A stretch of 64,000 nucleotides of DNA, from the NCBI RefSeq assembly GCF_000247815.1, contig NC_021673.1:52287510-52351509 (forward strand), read 5' to 3'. Numbering within the stretch: position 1 is the stretch's first letter; every line of letters begins with the position of its first letter. This stretch comes from Ficedula albicollis. Its lineage: Eukaryota > Chordata > Aves > Passeriformes > Muscicapidae. Made by a program: the position numbers and the translations under genes. This document shows positions 38,841 to 52,620 of the stretch, piece after piece. The notes below the pieces were generated by a model. It was given only the letters and a program-made list of their open reading frames with translations. It was not told the origin of the DNA and made no database searches.

Positions 38841-41800
38841 ACACAAAAATTATGATCATGATAATGATAATAAAAATGCATGTCTTAGCTTAGATCCCCA
38901 ATCAGTAAGTGTTGGAAGTTTATACAGCTGGAAGCTTCTGTACGATCTCACTGAATTAGTATACTTGATTAACAATCAAACTGAGCTGGGGTGAAAAACA
39001 CCTCATAAATTCAGGACAGGAATTTTTGCTGAAACAATGCACTTCAAGTGAGCATTAAAAATTATTCATGGAAAGGGAATTTTAAATTCAGATTTATAAA
39101 ACTGTGAAGGAAAGCTGCTGAGAAACAAATAAATCTTTAAATAAGAGAACCGAAAACTATGTGAATTCTCCAATCCCAAATATTATGCAATTATGAAAAA
39201 CTGTTTACGAATATCTACTAGAGTACAAAAGCTTCTAATAGTATTCAGCAAATGCTTTTTCTTCCATAATTTAGACTTCATAGTCCTCTCCTCACATTCC
39301 TTTCAGAGAGATAAAGACATGAAATACACTGAATATGCTATCAGAATTCAATTATTTTACTAGGTATGGTAGCTAACAACATAAACAATTTGTTCAGTAG
39401 TTTGAAACAAATGATGACATTTCCTTTTTTTCTCTTAGCATTTAATCCTTTTTTCTTCTAGCTGTCCATCTCAGGTATTCTAGTTTCATAATCACAAAAG
39501 CTGTAGTAGCTTTGTCATACTGACTTGTTGCTAGGATTTTCTGTTGGTTTGTTTAATTTATGTTTTTTTTCTCCTAGAAGATCTTGTTTGGTAAGAAATC
39601 ATTGTATTCTTTGACTGTCTAAGGAAAAATTGTCATGCAGTAGTCATAACTCTTTTTTAGCATTTATTTATCCTAGGATTAGATACTAAAAGTGGGGTGG
39701 TTTTTAAAGCCCTCTCCCTTAGGGAAAAAAAATCATAGGCAAAAGTCATATAATCTATTCCCTGAAACAGGGAATATATGCGAATTGGTGAATGCATGTG
39801 AATAGAAATAGTAATTTTGCATCTAAACAGGTTTTTGTTGGAAAATTATGATTTGTTGAAGTCAAATTTGTATTCTGAAATGAATTATGAGGATATACAT
39901 AAAAGAAGTAAACTTTCTTAGGAAGCCTTTGTCAGAACAGGTCTCAGCCCCGAAGGGAATTTTGAAAGGTATTTGCTAGGTTGTAGCTGTTAGGCAAGAT
40001 AGGAGGTTTTTAACTCAGATTTGCAGAAACTCTGATTCTCCTGCAGATTGGTAGCTATCCTACTCTCCTCATGGAGTCTTATGTTCCAGCTCCCATTCTG
40101 GCTTAGTCAAGCTGCAATTTGTTATTTCAAAATTCAATGGAACTATAAAGACAGCTTGATTCTGTAGATGGGGGACTAAGCTCTCTTCCTGAGAAGAAAT
40201 CCAGTATTGAGTCTTTCTTCAGACTAAAGGCACAAGAAAGATTTAATATGCCAGATGAGTGTCATAGCCACTAAGTTATTAGTAACCACAAAAACATCTC
40301 ACATTTTTCAAAAGTTCATTGTTTGGCTGCCAAAAAAAATCTGAAGCCATCAATACTTCAGCATTTGATTCAACAAGCCATGATGGAAATCACCATAATG
40401 GTTCAAATAACTTAGGTTGGAGATTGGGCTTTTTTTTGGGGGGAAGGGGGGGATGAGGGGAGAGCAGAACTGTCAGAACTGACTATTGAGATGTGCTGCC
40501 TTTCCACTCAAATCATGCTAAACCTCACAGAGAGCAAAACCACCTCCCACTTTGCACTTAAATTGCTTCCTGCCTCCCAGCTCTCCTCGCTCCTATTCTT
40601 CCTCTGTCTGAACAGAACTTTCCTCTTGTCATGGAAAAGTGTTGTGGTCAGTCCTTTCCACATTGAATCTTGCCTCACCTTTCCAGTTTAAAAAGTCATT
40701 CTCCTGCACATTTGAAATGGATCAAAAGTGCAAACCAGAAACATGTCAAAGATGAAAGTTTTTCATGTTTTTATAATGCATTACCCCTGAAACATCCTGT
40801 GAAGAAAATTATTTTCTCTCACTTTTCCGATTGCCTGCCTTTGATTATTTGCAGAATGTTTTGTACCTTTTCACAGCACACAAACCGATCTTTTCTAGTC
40901 AGCTAATGATCTGCTTCTTTCTGGTGTTAGTGGCAGTGAGATAAAGAGGTCAAGGTCAACTTAAATGTTGAAAGTAAAAATGCAGTGTATAAAATGTATA
41001 TTTAACTCTTTTGTCTCAGTTCAGTTTTCAGCCATCCATGCAGAATGCCTTTTCTCCATCAAAGGCTCACTTAGCTAATGTGCATAAGGTCTTAAGAGAT
41101 GTTTTAAAGTGTCAGCATCTTCCTTGCATTAGGTAAAGTTAGAATTTCTTTTCATTGCTATGAACTAGGAATTGGGGAGAAATTTTTAAAAATATTAAAA
41201 AATGTTTTAATTATTCAAATAATAATTACTGCAGAAGCAGAATTCTTCACAGGCTCTCTCTTCTCCTCTAATTCCAAGGAAATTTCTGAATTATAGTGGA
41301 ATCAAATAGCTCCTCTATTGTTTTAGCTCTTGCTTTTGTAAGCATTGCAGTATTATTTCTGGTGAAAGTTGAAATTCTTTTTATAGTATCTCCAACTATG
41401 AAGTACATGCTTTGCACGTCTTTTGCAGTCATCCTCCTTCTACAGCAGCTTCAGTTTTAGATTTTGCTAAGAACAAAGAAAAAATTTCTAAACACCAAGA
41501 CAGCTGAACTTGTTAGCAGATTTCCTGAAGATACCCCTAAACCTCTACTAATGAAGGTTTTAAGAGAAAGGTTTATAAATTTATCAGGAATGATGTAATT
41601 CTGATGCAGGTAAATAGAACAGCACACTTCTTGAGGATTGTACCAGTCAGTCCTAGATTTTAACTACTTGCTTTCAACAAGATCAGAATCCATACATGCA
41701 TTATGTGTTCATTGTATATTCCTTCCTGACTGTGTGTCCCAATAGCTGAAATAAGTGACTTCCAGGACTCAGATCTCAGTTTTCTGCATTTTGTTCCATC

Positions 41801-44800
41801 CCTTCACTTTTGCAAAATCCATTAAACCTATCTTCTTCCTACATCAACACTATTTCCTTGTCTTCCATTCATTTTTAATTGGTCCTTTCTCAGTAAAATT
41901 AACCATTATCACCACTTAAAAATTTGCTGACTTTCCTTTTGAATTCTTTTTATACCTTGTCTCCTGACTGCTTAGCCCACATTCCTCACTTTTTAAAGCA
42001 TGCTTTGATTGCTGTTCTTCTTTCTTTGTATCTGTCCATCTAGATAGATATTGCTTTTTATTTCCTCTTTGGTCTATGTGCAAATTCCTTGAGCATTTCC
42101 CAACACAGTTGAGCAGATATTAAGTTTTCAATAGACACTTAAATGTCCTTGAGTTCAGTCAATATAAGCAAACACTCAAGCTTAATTAAATAGAAATTAT
42201 CTTGAACAGTAGTTCAAGACTGGGCACGTCTTTTAGCATTATGAAAAATCTGAACCACAGTATCTAATTTTTATTTCTCTATAAAGACTTGGAGAAGAAT
42301 CAGATGCACTAAGCTTGATATACAATGATAGAATATTTAGTAGGGTCCTATTGACACATGTAACTGTGGTTATCCAATACTATTGTTCAGAGGCATCAAC
42401 CTCAGACCTACAGACATGATATGTCACCCAGTGGTGACCTACCTTCCTGTAGCAGCAGCTGATGTCTGCATACAAGTGGCAGCAGACACAGGTTTTTAGG
42501 CCATTTGATCCACAACACATTTAATTGTATCTGTTTTCAAAGTGTATTTAACACTCCTACATATATCCTGATAAAAAAATAAAAGGCCAAGAAATAGGGT
42601 TCTGATTCTAGTTTAAAACATCTGCAAAAGTCATGAAGGTCTGTACCACAGTAGTTATTAAGACCAACGCATATGCAGAAGCACTGCACCCCATATTCAT
42701 TTATTTAATCAAATACACCTTTCATTTGTGTTTTAAGACACATAGCCATGCTGAAGTGATAGAAAGATACCTATAACCTTGTCTAAATTCAGCAGAGACA
42801 CCATTCTGGAACTACTCAGCTAACACCAAAAAGCAAGCACAATCTCTACCCTATAACAATATTCATTGCTCCATTTTTCCCAGTAGCAATTTTTTTCCTT
42901 GTCTCTTGCACAGGTGTGTGATCTAGATGGCCCACACTTGGCTCTGCTGATGGAAATAAATGACAAAACTGAAGACATGAGTCTCTCAGAAGATTCCAAA
43001 CCATATTCCTATGAAAATATCTCAACTATGTAAATGCCACAATCGGTCTTCTATACTTGCTCAATTAAAGTGAAAGTTCTCTTTATTTCTCTGAGCTGAT
43101 GGCTTCTCTTTACTTTACGATATAATCAAATTTTTACTTGTATATAAAGAAGTTGCATGGATATATCGATTATAAGAGTCCTGTTTCCCAATTTTTAAAA
43201 ATCAATTTTAATATCAATCTATACAGGACTCTTCTGGAACAGATCACTGGTGTGAAATCTATACTAAATAAAAAATTCAGAATTATTGGAATAGCTATTT
43301 GCAAAGATCAGCCAAACATTTGTATTTTTACATTTCTAAAATATCTTATAGAAGTCTCTACATTCCTATGAAAAAATCCTTTGGGGTACAGGTTTCATGG
43401 TTCAGAAAATTTGAAGAAACAAAACTAAATGTGGCCTTACAGAAATGTTAAATATTTACCTAATTTAAAACAGAATTTTGCTTAGAATGGATTCATGGCT
43501 AAGCAATAGTATAAAATATATGGGTTTAGTTTCAATAACAAAGATACTTTTTATTATTTTAGTGTTAATTGATTTCCCATTACTTTCCTCTATTTTGCAG
43601 AATTTAGTAGAACCTTAGAAAACAGCTAGTGTGCCTTTTAGACAGTGTTAAAAAGCAATAAACGTAGTGAGATTATTTATGCCTAAACTGCATACAGTTA
43701 CAGAAAAAATGTTAGAGAACATATTGATATACATGCACAAATTTCAGCATATACTTCTTGAAAATTCTAAATTTTATTGGACAATATGCTTTTAAGCAGA
43801 CATTTTCTTAAATTCCTGTTCTCGGTTACATCTTTTCTGCATGAAAAATTCCATTTCACTGCTGTCAGAAAAGTAATTGTATATCTTACTGCCTAAAGCA
43901 TCTACTCTCTTCTTCCTGCACCGATATAGTTCTCATTCATGTGAATGAAGATTATGCACAAATGGGATGAGAAGAATTGAACTTTTTTCTACCATTCCAT
44001 GGTGAAGAATATGGTAGGATGTGGTGGGTATGTATCCTTCCTTCCATCTCCCTCATGGGCTAACAACAGCTTCCACATGCCCTCCTTTCACCTGCAGACC
44101 TTCAAGTATCTTCCGTTCTTATAATGTGGGCAGAGGTTATTGGGTTTGGGGTTTGGAGGTTTTTCTTTATGTGCTATGCACTCAATAGAAAATGAAGTTT
44201 GATAAGCCGATGCTCAGATGGTCTGCTACCACTCCTTTCATGACTGGGAAAGAAACTGCTGGAAAGTATAAGCTTAACCATTTCCATTGAATTTATATTT
44301 CAGTAAAAAGAAGCTAAACATCTTTCTGTCAAAAAAAAAAACCCTGAAAAGCAGAAGTACTTTCATATTAATATGAGTGCAGGGCTAACTTGGGAGATAA
44401 ATTGTGTAAATGTTAAAACAGCAAGAAATTTTGAAAATACATGCATTCATCCCCATTGTTTATCTTAGTGCTCAGGAAAGCGTGGCAATATACAGAATTA
44501 TAAAGAAATACAATATCATGCAGTCAATATAACTGGTGGTCAGTTTCTGCTACTGGAAAAAGCACCAACCCAACAGCACTAACCCAGAGTACTAGTAATT
44601 ATAGGGTATCTTGATTTCATGCATACAAATTAATGGTAATTTGGCTTTAAACCAAGAATATGAATGATAATTTGCAGATTATCTCTGAATGAAGATGCTT
44701 CTGCCAAGCATCTCCTAAAACAAAGCTAAAGAAACCCAGTTTAAAGCAGAAAATTATAGACTACCAAAAACACAGGAAGAGGAAACTCAGCATAATCTGT

Positions 44801-45747
44801 AGTAACTTTAGTTGTGGGAATCCACTGTTAAGTTTTTGTTGCGTTTTTACAGTGTAGATTGAAATGTATGCAAAGAAAAGCCTAGAGTTTCACTGTTTGT
44901 AAATAGTATTTCTATAAATTCTAATACAGAATACATTTTGACTCCAGACTGTCAAGAGCTAAAACATAAGTATAGTCAAGTAATGAAGTATATTAAAAAA
45001 ATGAGCAACAAGAACGGACTCCTACTTTTCAAAATAGAACAAATAGCAAGTTATTGATGACTTAACAATCAATCAACTGAACCACCTGACATTGCCAGGT
45101 ATTTTTTAGAACCCTAACACACTGATTTAAGAAAAAGTTACCTAAATAGCTATTTTTCTTGTTTCTCTTTATAATACAAATTTCAATGAGTTCATTAACA
45201 TTTTTCCTCACAATGACAAGAAGTTGATGCTCTGAAACTGTGAAACTTTGGTCATAAAACTCTACTCAAAGTGATCTCTGAAACTCCCTGCACAATACAT
45301 TATGGCCAAGACAAGAGAAACTATAATCCAGCAGTATTCTCATATTGAACTCAGCTTTAGTGAAAATGAGAAGAAGCAGACAAAGGACGACTTTGGTTGA
45401 TACAAGAGCCAGCTTTCTCTGAAATGACTGTCAATATTGGATGCCTGGCCTGAAATACCCCCAGGGCTGCCCAAAAGGTGGCACTTCCTTATGCCACTTT
45501 TTAAAGATACCTTAGGCTAAACACCAACAAATTGGTGCCCTAAAATTAAAAGACAAATTCCACACCCCGTTCTGGGATAAAGACAGTTCAATTTATTATG
45601 AAAAAGGTAAGTTATTGGGGACTTAATGGCTGTGTTTTGAGAACTTCCAATAGCTACCATATCTCAGATACAGCAAGTTCAGATGTGTGTATCCAATGCT
45701 AAAATATACAGTGCCACATCAGATTTTATTTATTTTTTTCCCAACAG
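38841..45747. other. Non-genic AT-rich unique sequence
   Basis: Nearly 7 kb without any gene, RNA gene or mobile element I can name. A T/G-rich homopolymer patch lies at 40430-40460. Frames such as 40491-40691 and 43138-43371 lack recognisable content. Confidence 0.6.
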
Positions 45748-45825
45748 TTTGTGTTAGAAGGGACCCTTAAGGTCATCTATAGTCCAATGGCACTCTGCAA
45801 TGAGCAGGAACATCTAGAAGATATA
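45748..45825 (-). mobile_element. CR1 LINE fragment, 3' UTR piece
   Basis: gtgttagaagggacccttaa followed by ggtcatctatagtccaatgg and tgcaatgagcaggaacatct is the minus-strand form of the CR1 3' UTR, in the expected order. The tail itself is not preserved. Confidence 0.75.
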
Positions 45826-46759
45826 AAAGATATTGCAAGATAAAAGGAAGTATTTTAAATGTATGATCAACTGCACGATGGCTAATTCTGAAATGGTAAT
45901 TTCAGCCAGCTAGTGAGTTCTGAATGAAAAACATATTGCTCCTTCTTTCAGGAAATTACCTCACTTTATGTTATATGGAGGAGTAAAATTTAAAAAAAAA
46001 ATAAAAAGCAAATAATGATGGGTCAGCTTCTCAGTCCTTTGGTGCACAGAATTCCCTGTGGAAATTTTCCAGGCAGACCATTGGAACCAGCAAATTTTTC
46101 TTCTACTCCTTTCATGCAAAATTTTAACTATCTGAGCTTCTTCCCCACGTAAGAACCAAATTCCTCTCTGTATTTCTCACTGAAATTAATTTACATCTAT
46201 AATATATACTTTAACAAAGCAGTATGTGCTTAAACATTCCAAAATGACGTATCTAAAATGATATAGCAACAAAGAAATCCAGGTTTTCTGTAGAGCAAAC
46301 AAAATGACGTTATAAATTACATAATGTGCAACATAGAATGGTGTTTAACTGAGATTTGCTACGAAAAAATTATCCCTGAATACTTTAACTTTTTTTTTCT
46401 TTTATTTTTCACACATTTTGTAGACTCCAAATATTTGTTTCAGAAGCTAGGGCCCAAACACATTCTTCTGGTAAGTGTAAAATTACTTTTTTACAATTTT
46501 AGAAAAGATTCTTTGCAGACTAGTCAATTCTTCATTTCTTTACAGCTTTTAAATTGCATATTTCAAGCATTTAATTCCTTTTGCATTATAACTGAATTAT
46601 GAACCAAAAAAGTAATGCACTTTCAAAGGTAAATATAGCCCTCAGTATCTGATTAATGAGGGAAAAAACAGAAAGACACTCATACCACAGCCATCCAGCT
46701 TTCATCTTTTTCTTTCTGCCTTATCAGGGAACCTCACTATAAAAAAAAAACAACCAATG

Positions 46760-46795
46760 AACCAACCAACCAACCAACCAAATAAATAAATAAAA
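46760..46795. repeat. (ACCA)n/(AAAT)n tetranucleotide repeats
   Basis: About five ACCA-type units run straight into about four AAAT units, preceded by an A homopolymer at 46740-46750. Confidence 0.9.
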
Positions 46796-49211
46796 ACCCC
46801 ACTAAGAAATGACCATGAAAAAAAGGCTTTACCACCTCATAGTCACACAAAAAACTGCCAGCTGAGGTCACTGGCTTCCAACAGTCACAGCATCTGACCT
46901 TGAATGACTTTTGACAAGCCACTAATAGCACTAATGACATCAAATAAGATTTTGTAGCAGTTTTACTGGATCAGCACTTTCACTGATGAGGTGATGTATC
47001 TCTTAAGTACTAATTTGCAATGGGATGCTGCGCAAATTACTGTTTGCAGAGTTCCAGTACATATGGCTGGAGGGAGGGTGTGCAGTAGGCATTATGGACT
47101 TACACCCAATGCATTAAATATATGGGTTGAATTTTCATTTATTCTTAAGCGAAACCTATGGCTGCAGGTAAAAAAGAACAAAAAATTGTGAACAATTATA
47201 AACACAAAGGGAAAAAAATCAGCTATTAAATTGTGTACTTACAAAACACTAATATTGCTCAGGATTCTCCTTGCTTCAGGCGTAGCTGTGGGAAGCAGCT
47301 CCCAAACAGATAAAAGGGTGTCAATGGGTGTTTTACAGGAAGTTCTGCTGGCTGCCACTAAATAGCTAATATAGATTGAAATTATGTTAGGCATTTTATG
47401 GAACTTTTTTGCTCCAGGTGGTGACTCTTAAGGGACTGATTCAGTGGCAATCACGGCCCAGGCAGTTCTTAGCAGTCAGTTCCATCAGACTTGCTGTGGC
47501 AGTGGTGTGGATAAATGAGCCCTGCCATGAATCATCCAGTCCTGAAAAAGGCTGACATCCTGCTGTGCACTAAATCAACTTCTTAAATTATACTTTAAGG
47601 GAAACCTCTCTATGAAAATGAATAATGTGGCTATGTATGAGAGTGCACATGAAAAGATTAACTCTGGAAAACAAAAATAAAATTTCATTGTAATAACTCC
47701 TAGACCAAACCATATTTCTTTTTATTGCTCATTTCAGGGTTTTATTAGAGATTCACATTGTACAGGTAAGACATTGATGTTTGGTATTATTAGAAACTCT
47801 CTATGTATTTTAAATATAATTTGTACCTGAAGAAGTGAAAATTATTTCATCTAGCTAGTTGCAGGATTTGAATTCATTTGACATTAATTAGACTAGTATT
47901 ATTAATTAGTTACAGATTCCCAGGTAGCAATTGACTTCACATTTTTTCCTATGGCGAAGTCTTAAAACACATTTCATAAAAGACTCAGTAAATTATTTGG
48001 TGAAGAAAAACCAGACCTTTCTGACAGAAAATTAATCAGCACACAGCAAGCTACTGACTGGATGAGAGGATTATCTGTAACCACCTAGCAAAAAAGTTAT
48101 TAAATTGGAACAATTTTCTATCAGAAAATGCTGATTCAATGTAAAGAAGAATATTCGGCATTTTTGCATCACCAAAAATCTAATGAAAGTAAAGGAATAA
48201 TTTTTCCCTCAGCTCTAACCAATGACTTTTTAATTGTCACTTTATCAGTGTTATTAATTACAGTGATCAAAATAAGATTTAAGAAATGCTACTGGGAATG
48301 TTTAGGAGTATAATATTCTGATAATGTGAGGAAGCAAAAAGAAGAAGCAACGGAAGAAACCCTGCACAACACTATTCCACTGTTTCTCCTTAATGTTAAA
48401 TGTTTTGACATGTAAGTAGAAGTACTCTATTTGGAACATTTTGATAATAACATAATAATAGTTAAGAAACTGAAAGTATTATGCCGGTTTACTCATTTCC
48501 AAACAAAGTATCAGAAATTCTGTTTTACCAGTAAAATTTTACCACAAATTTTTGTTAGTATTTACATTTTTTGTTTCTATCAAATAGGAATTTCAGGCCT
48601 TATCAGATCAGGTAACCCCTCTTATATTGCATGTCAACTACATACAAGACTTTCTGGGATTTTAGGCTTCAAGGTAATGCATCCTGCTGATTCAGATTGA
48701 GCCCATGTTGGCATTAGTGTGAGACAAAAATGTTCGTCTTGTACTTGATCCACCAACGTGCAAAAGTCACTGTGTGCCAGCAACCAGCAGCAAAGCATAG
48801 CAAAACTTGCTACACTCAGAACTACACTGTCAGTCAGCATGTCATTTCTGCAACCTCAAATACACCCTAATTATTGCTGTTACAAGGGGCCTCAGATATA
48901 GCTGAAAAAATGATGAAATAAAAATAAATTCTTTCACAACGCTGGCTAGTTACCTAGTTCTTACAAGTTTTGTAATGGATTTTCTGAAGTTCACCTTCTT
49001 TGAGATAAATTTCTCAAACTTCAGACAGACACGTATTGGCAGCTGAAAGCAACAGATCTCCAAGGTTTGCAAATTGGACTGAAAGTGTTATGGAAACAGA
49101 TTTATGTTCTGCGTATTTTAAATTGCTGAGGGGAACTCAGTATTAAAGATGCAAACCGCAAACAAAGAAACAGACTTATTTTTCTGGGTTAAAAAAAAAA
49201 AGTTAACAGAG

Positions 49212-49232
49212 CTTGTTTGCTTGCTTGCTTGC
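49212..49232. repeat. (CTTG)n tetranucleotide repeat
   Basis: About five CTTG/TTGC units, the first slightly imperfect. Confidence 0.85.
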
Positions 49233-50472
49233 ACACACTAGGATTTGAGAGAGATGAATGGCAGATTTTTGGTTTATCAAACTGCTGACTCAGTCTTTAT
49301 GTTATTCGTTACTTCTGAATTGCAGGGGTGCATTTCTTTCCCTCTGTAATTTTTTGACATGCTAGAACATTAACATATTGAAAGAAATGTCTAGGAGAAG
49401 AAAAAAAAAGCAGTTGCATTCTGTGTTTTTCTATTGGCTTGTTGTCGTTGCTGCTTTAGGTGCATTTTGCCTCAAGTGGTCATATTACTGATTAATATAT
49501 TGACTTAGTAATTTAGGGTTAGATGTCAATAAAGGTTTTTTTTACAGTAATAGATTAATTATATTATGCTATCACTCCTTCATATGTCCTAAAGACAGGT
49601 AAAACTGACAACAAGGGCTTGGACTATCACAATCTTCAGAAAAGCAGTACAAAAACAAAAGAAAAACAAACAAATAAGAAAAAAATATCCCAGAAAGAGT
49701 ACAATAAACTTTGTTAGGAAAATATTAACTTCTCTAGTACCCTCCTGAGCACAAAAAAAGCACTTTTCCCCTCCACACCAAAAGACACTTAACTGGCATG
49801 TTAACAAGATACATCAAGACCTAATAAGGCAGCCTCATTACCATGATTATCACCTTATTAATAATTCACCTATCGGTAGAAGTACAGTACTTATGGGATT
49901 TTAATGCATCATTTTAAACATGAAGAGAATATTATTATAATACTCATTAGGGTGATGTCTGCTGAAGTAAAATTTGTAGCACATATATTTGTATTTTCCT
50001 AATACAGCTAAATAGCCTACATCCTCTAATGTAGAAACAGTGCTAAATATAATGTCTTGCTATTATGCATGAATCTGTGACTAGGTTTTCAGGGCATTTG
50101 GAATTGAATCCAGAAAAAAATCTTAAGTACCTCACTTTAACAAAATATGGGTGTTTACAACTAAGGAAATTATTCACTCAAATACAAAATGCAATAATAG
50201 AAACGACTTTCTTTATCTCACATTACAGCGTGGCCTGATAATATCTGCCATCGGTTTTAGAAGAGGGATAGAAACTCAGGACCTCAGCTCTGAAGGATCA
50301 CTTTAGCACAATCAGATTCTTGCAGGTTTATCACTGCTGAATCTTACACTGCTCTCTCAGGGCACTGCTTCAGCCAAGAAAGAAAGCAGCAATTCAGTTA
50401 AGCCAGGAGAATATGGCAAAGAATAGAACACAAAGTGTGGGCCTAAACCCCTTTTAACTTTGGCAGGGGGGC

Positions 50473-50940
50473 AAGTACCACACCATGTTTAATTTGAAAC
50501 AATCTCAATAAACTATAAATACATTTTTTTGCAGTCACTTTACACCTGACAAGCTGTATTATTACAGATTAAAATTTACTGCTTTATTCATAATCACCTA
50601 GTGATGTTTTGATGCAAAACCTATTGAAGTTTATAGTAAAAATGTCATTGACTCTGTCAGGCTTTGGATTGGTCCCATAGACTTTCATTTGAGAGATGAG
50701 TGAGATAAGTGCCACATCATGTTTAATTTGAAACAATCTCAATAAACTATAAATACATTTTTTTGCAGTCACTTTACACCTGACAAGCTGTATTATTACA
50801 GATTAAAATTTACTGCTTTATTCATAATCACCTAGTGATGTTTTGATGCAAAACCTATTGAAGTTTATAGTAAAAATGTCATTGACTCTGTCAGGCTTTG
50901 GATTGGTCCCATAGACTTTCATTTGAGAGATGAGTGAGAA
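50473..50940. repeat. 234-bp direct tandem duplication (two copies)
   Basis: Copies lie at 50473-50706 and 50707-50940. Two transitions lie within the first 15 bases; the remaining 200-plus bases look identical. Differences confined to one edge fit a junction or partial conversion better than evenly ageing copies. Confidence 0.95.
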
Positions 50941-52136
50941 ATTAAGATATTATCTCATTTGAAGTTCGTTCAGAAATCTCAAAGAGATTTATTTTATTAG
51001 GAAATAGAAGACTTGATATGCTTTGCAACAGTTAGCTATTAGTTGATTTATTTTTGATATTGGATATTAAAAACACCCAACCAGTAAAGAAACATATTAG
51101 ATGTTTCACACATTTTAATCCAATGCTACAGGTATTTAAAATAAAAAGCACCAATAATTTAAGTCTGTTCTAATGAAAAATATATTAACTTTTAATAGAA
51201 GCATCACTGTTGCTTCATAAATTCACAGCTCACTTTACCACACAGCTGCTGGGTATTTTAAAAAGGTATATTATCCTAGCAGTAATTTTCTTCAGGCAGC
51301 ACCAGAGGTAAAATAAATCAGCAAGCAGAAATAGGTCATAGTCATTTCAAATAAATTTGTCCACTCTTGTTTTGCCTTTAGGAACCAGATACACATCAAC
51401 AGTTCTGAAGACACTGCAATAAAATTCAGAACATAAACTGAGAGGAATCAGCATGGAAATATAATTAATATGCCATATTATGAATTGTACATTTGCACAC
51501 TCATGTTTTCCATTTGATTTCTGGGTAGAAAAGTACAGTTCTCAGTCAGGCCAAAATCATAATACTGCACAGGAGAAAAACAAACAAACAAACAAAATGC
51601 CAATGAATCTTAATGGTGCCATTTTAATATAGAATTGAGCTCCTTATGTATGTGTACTCCATAAGGAACACCCTTCAAGTCTCCCTTGTGTTTCAAGAGT
51701 TAGGATGAGAATTTGTGGATGTGTTAGTTCCAGCTCAAACCAATGCACTTCTTACTTCCATGATAATTTCAATTGTTAATTTGAACAATCCTTGTACTAG
51801 TTACTAAAAGGGGAGGCAAGCAATTGGTATCAGGGCATTTGTAGATTTTACCTCAGATGATGGTGGGCAAAGCCTTTCACTGCTCTAAAGGCAGGTTGCA
51901 TTTTTGTCAGGTGAAGCCTTGGCTTCCTTTCTTACAACTCTCAGACACTTCAGGGCAGTTTCACCGTTTCCCTTTCCTAGTCCCATTTGACGTGGAGTTC
52001 ACAAATTGAAGAAGTGTTCCTCTGGGGCTTCAGGCCCATTCTCTGGTGAACCTTGTCACGACCATTAGGTTCCTTCTGTCTTTCCTGACCGGCTGCCTTG
52101 GCTCTGCCATCCTTTTTCTATCTATAAGACCAGCTA
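50941..52136. other. Non-genic unique sequence
   Basis: I see no supported gene. An (AAAC)n tract lies at 51576-51597. Confidence 0.6.
51576..51597. repeat. (AAAC)n tetranucleotide repeat
   Basis: About five AAAC units. Confidence 0.88.
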
Positions 52137-52620
52137 GAATTCCCCAATGCCCTTGCTGGCGAGCTTACAGGTACAGCAGGTAGCTATCCCCAGAATGCAC
52201 ATGTAGGCCTTGCTCAGATGCTTGTGCAGCTGAATACTGAGAATCTCCAGGGATGAAGATTCCTTAACCTTTTTGGTAAACCTGTTCCAATATCTACCTA
52301 CTCTGAAAATAATTTTTTGTAGCGGTTTTTCAGAATTTGTATTGTAACTTGTAATTTTTGCCCCTTTTCCTAATGCTGGAAAGAGCCTGGCTCTATCTTC
52401 TCTGCATTCCACTGTTAGACACTTGAATACCATAAAAACAGCTGCTTCTCTTTAGTATTCTATACTAAAGACTTTGCAAAACCATTTCTCTGGGCCTCTC
52501 TTTGCACATTGTGTCCATCCAGACATCTTGGTTGCTTTCTGCTGGAGTAGCTCCAGCAGGTCAATGTACTAGGAAGCCCAAAGTTGCAGTCAGTACCCTC
52601 CAGGTACTTTTCTGTATCCT
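52137..52620 (-). mobile_element. CR1 LINE fragment, about 480 bp
   Basis: On the minus strand this follows the CR1 3' region closely. Recognisable blocks in + strand order are atctccagggatgaagattc (about 52244), cctgttccaatatctaccta (about 52281), gaaagagcctggctctatct (about 52379) and gctggagtagctccagcag (about 52541). The order and spacing agree with the consensus I remember. The terminal tail at the low-coordinate end is absent. The minus-strand frame at 52134-52433 is a remnant of this element. Confidence 0.85.

Larger units (their letters stand above)
45826..50472. other. Non-genic unique sequence with simple repeats
   Basis: I see no supported gene. Simple repeats: an (ACCA)n then (AAAT)n tract at 46760-46795 and (CTTG)n at 49212-49232. 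Confidence 0.6.
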
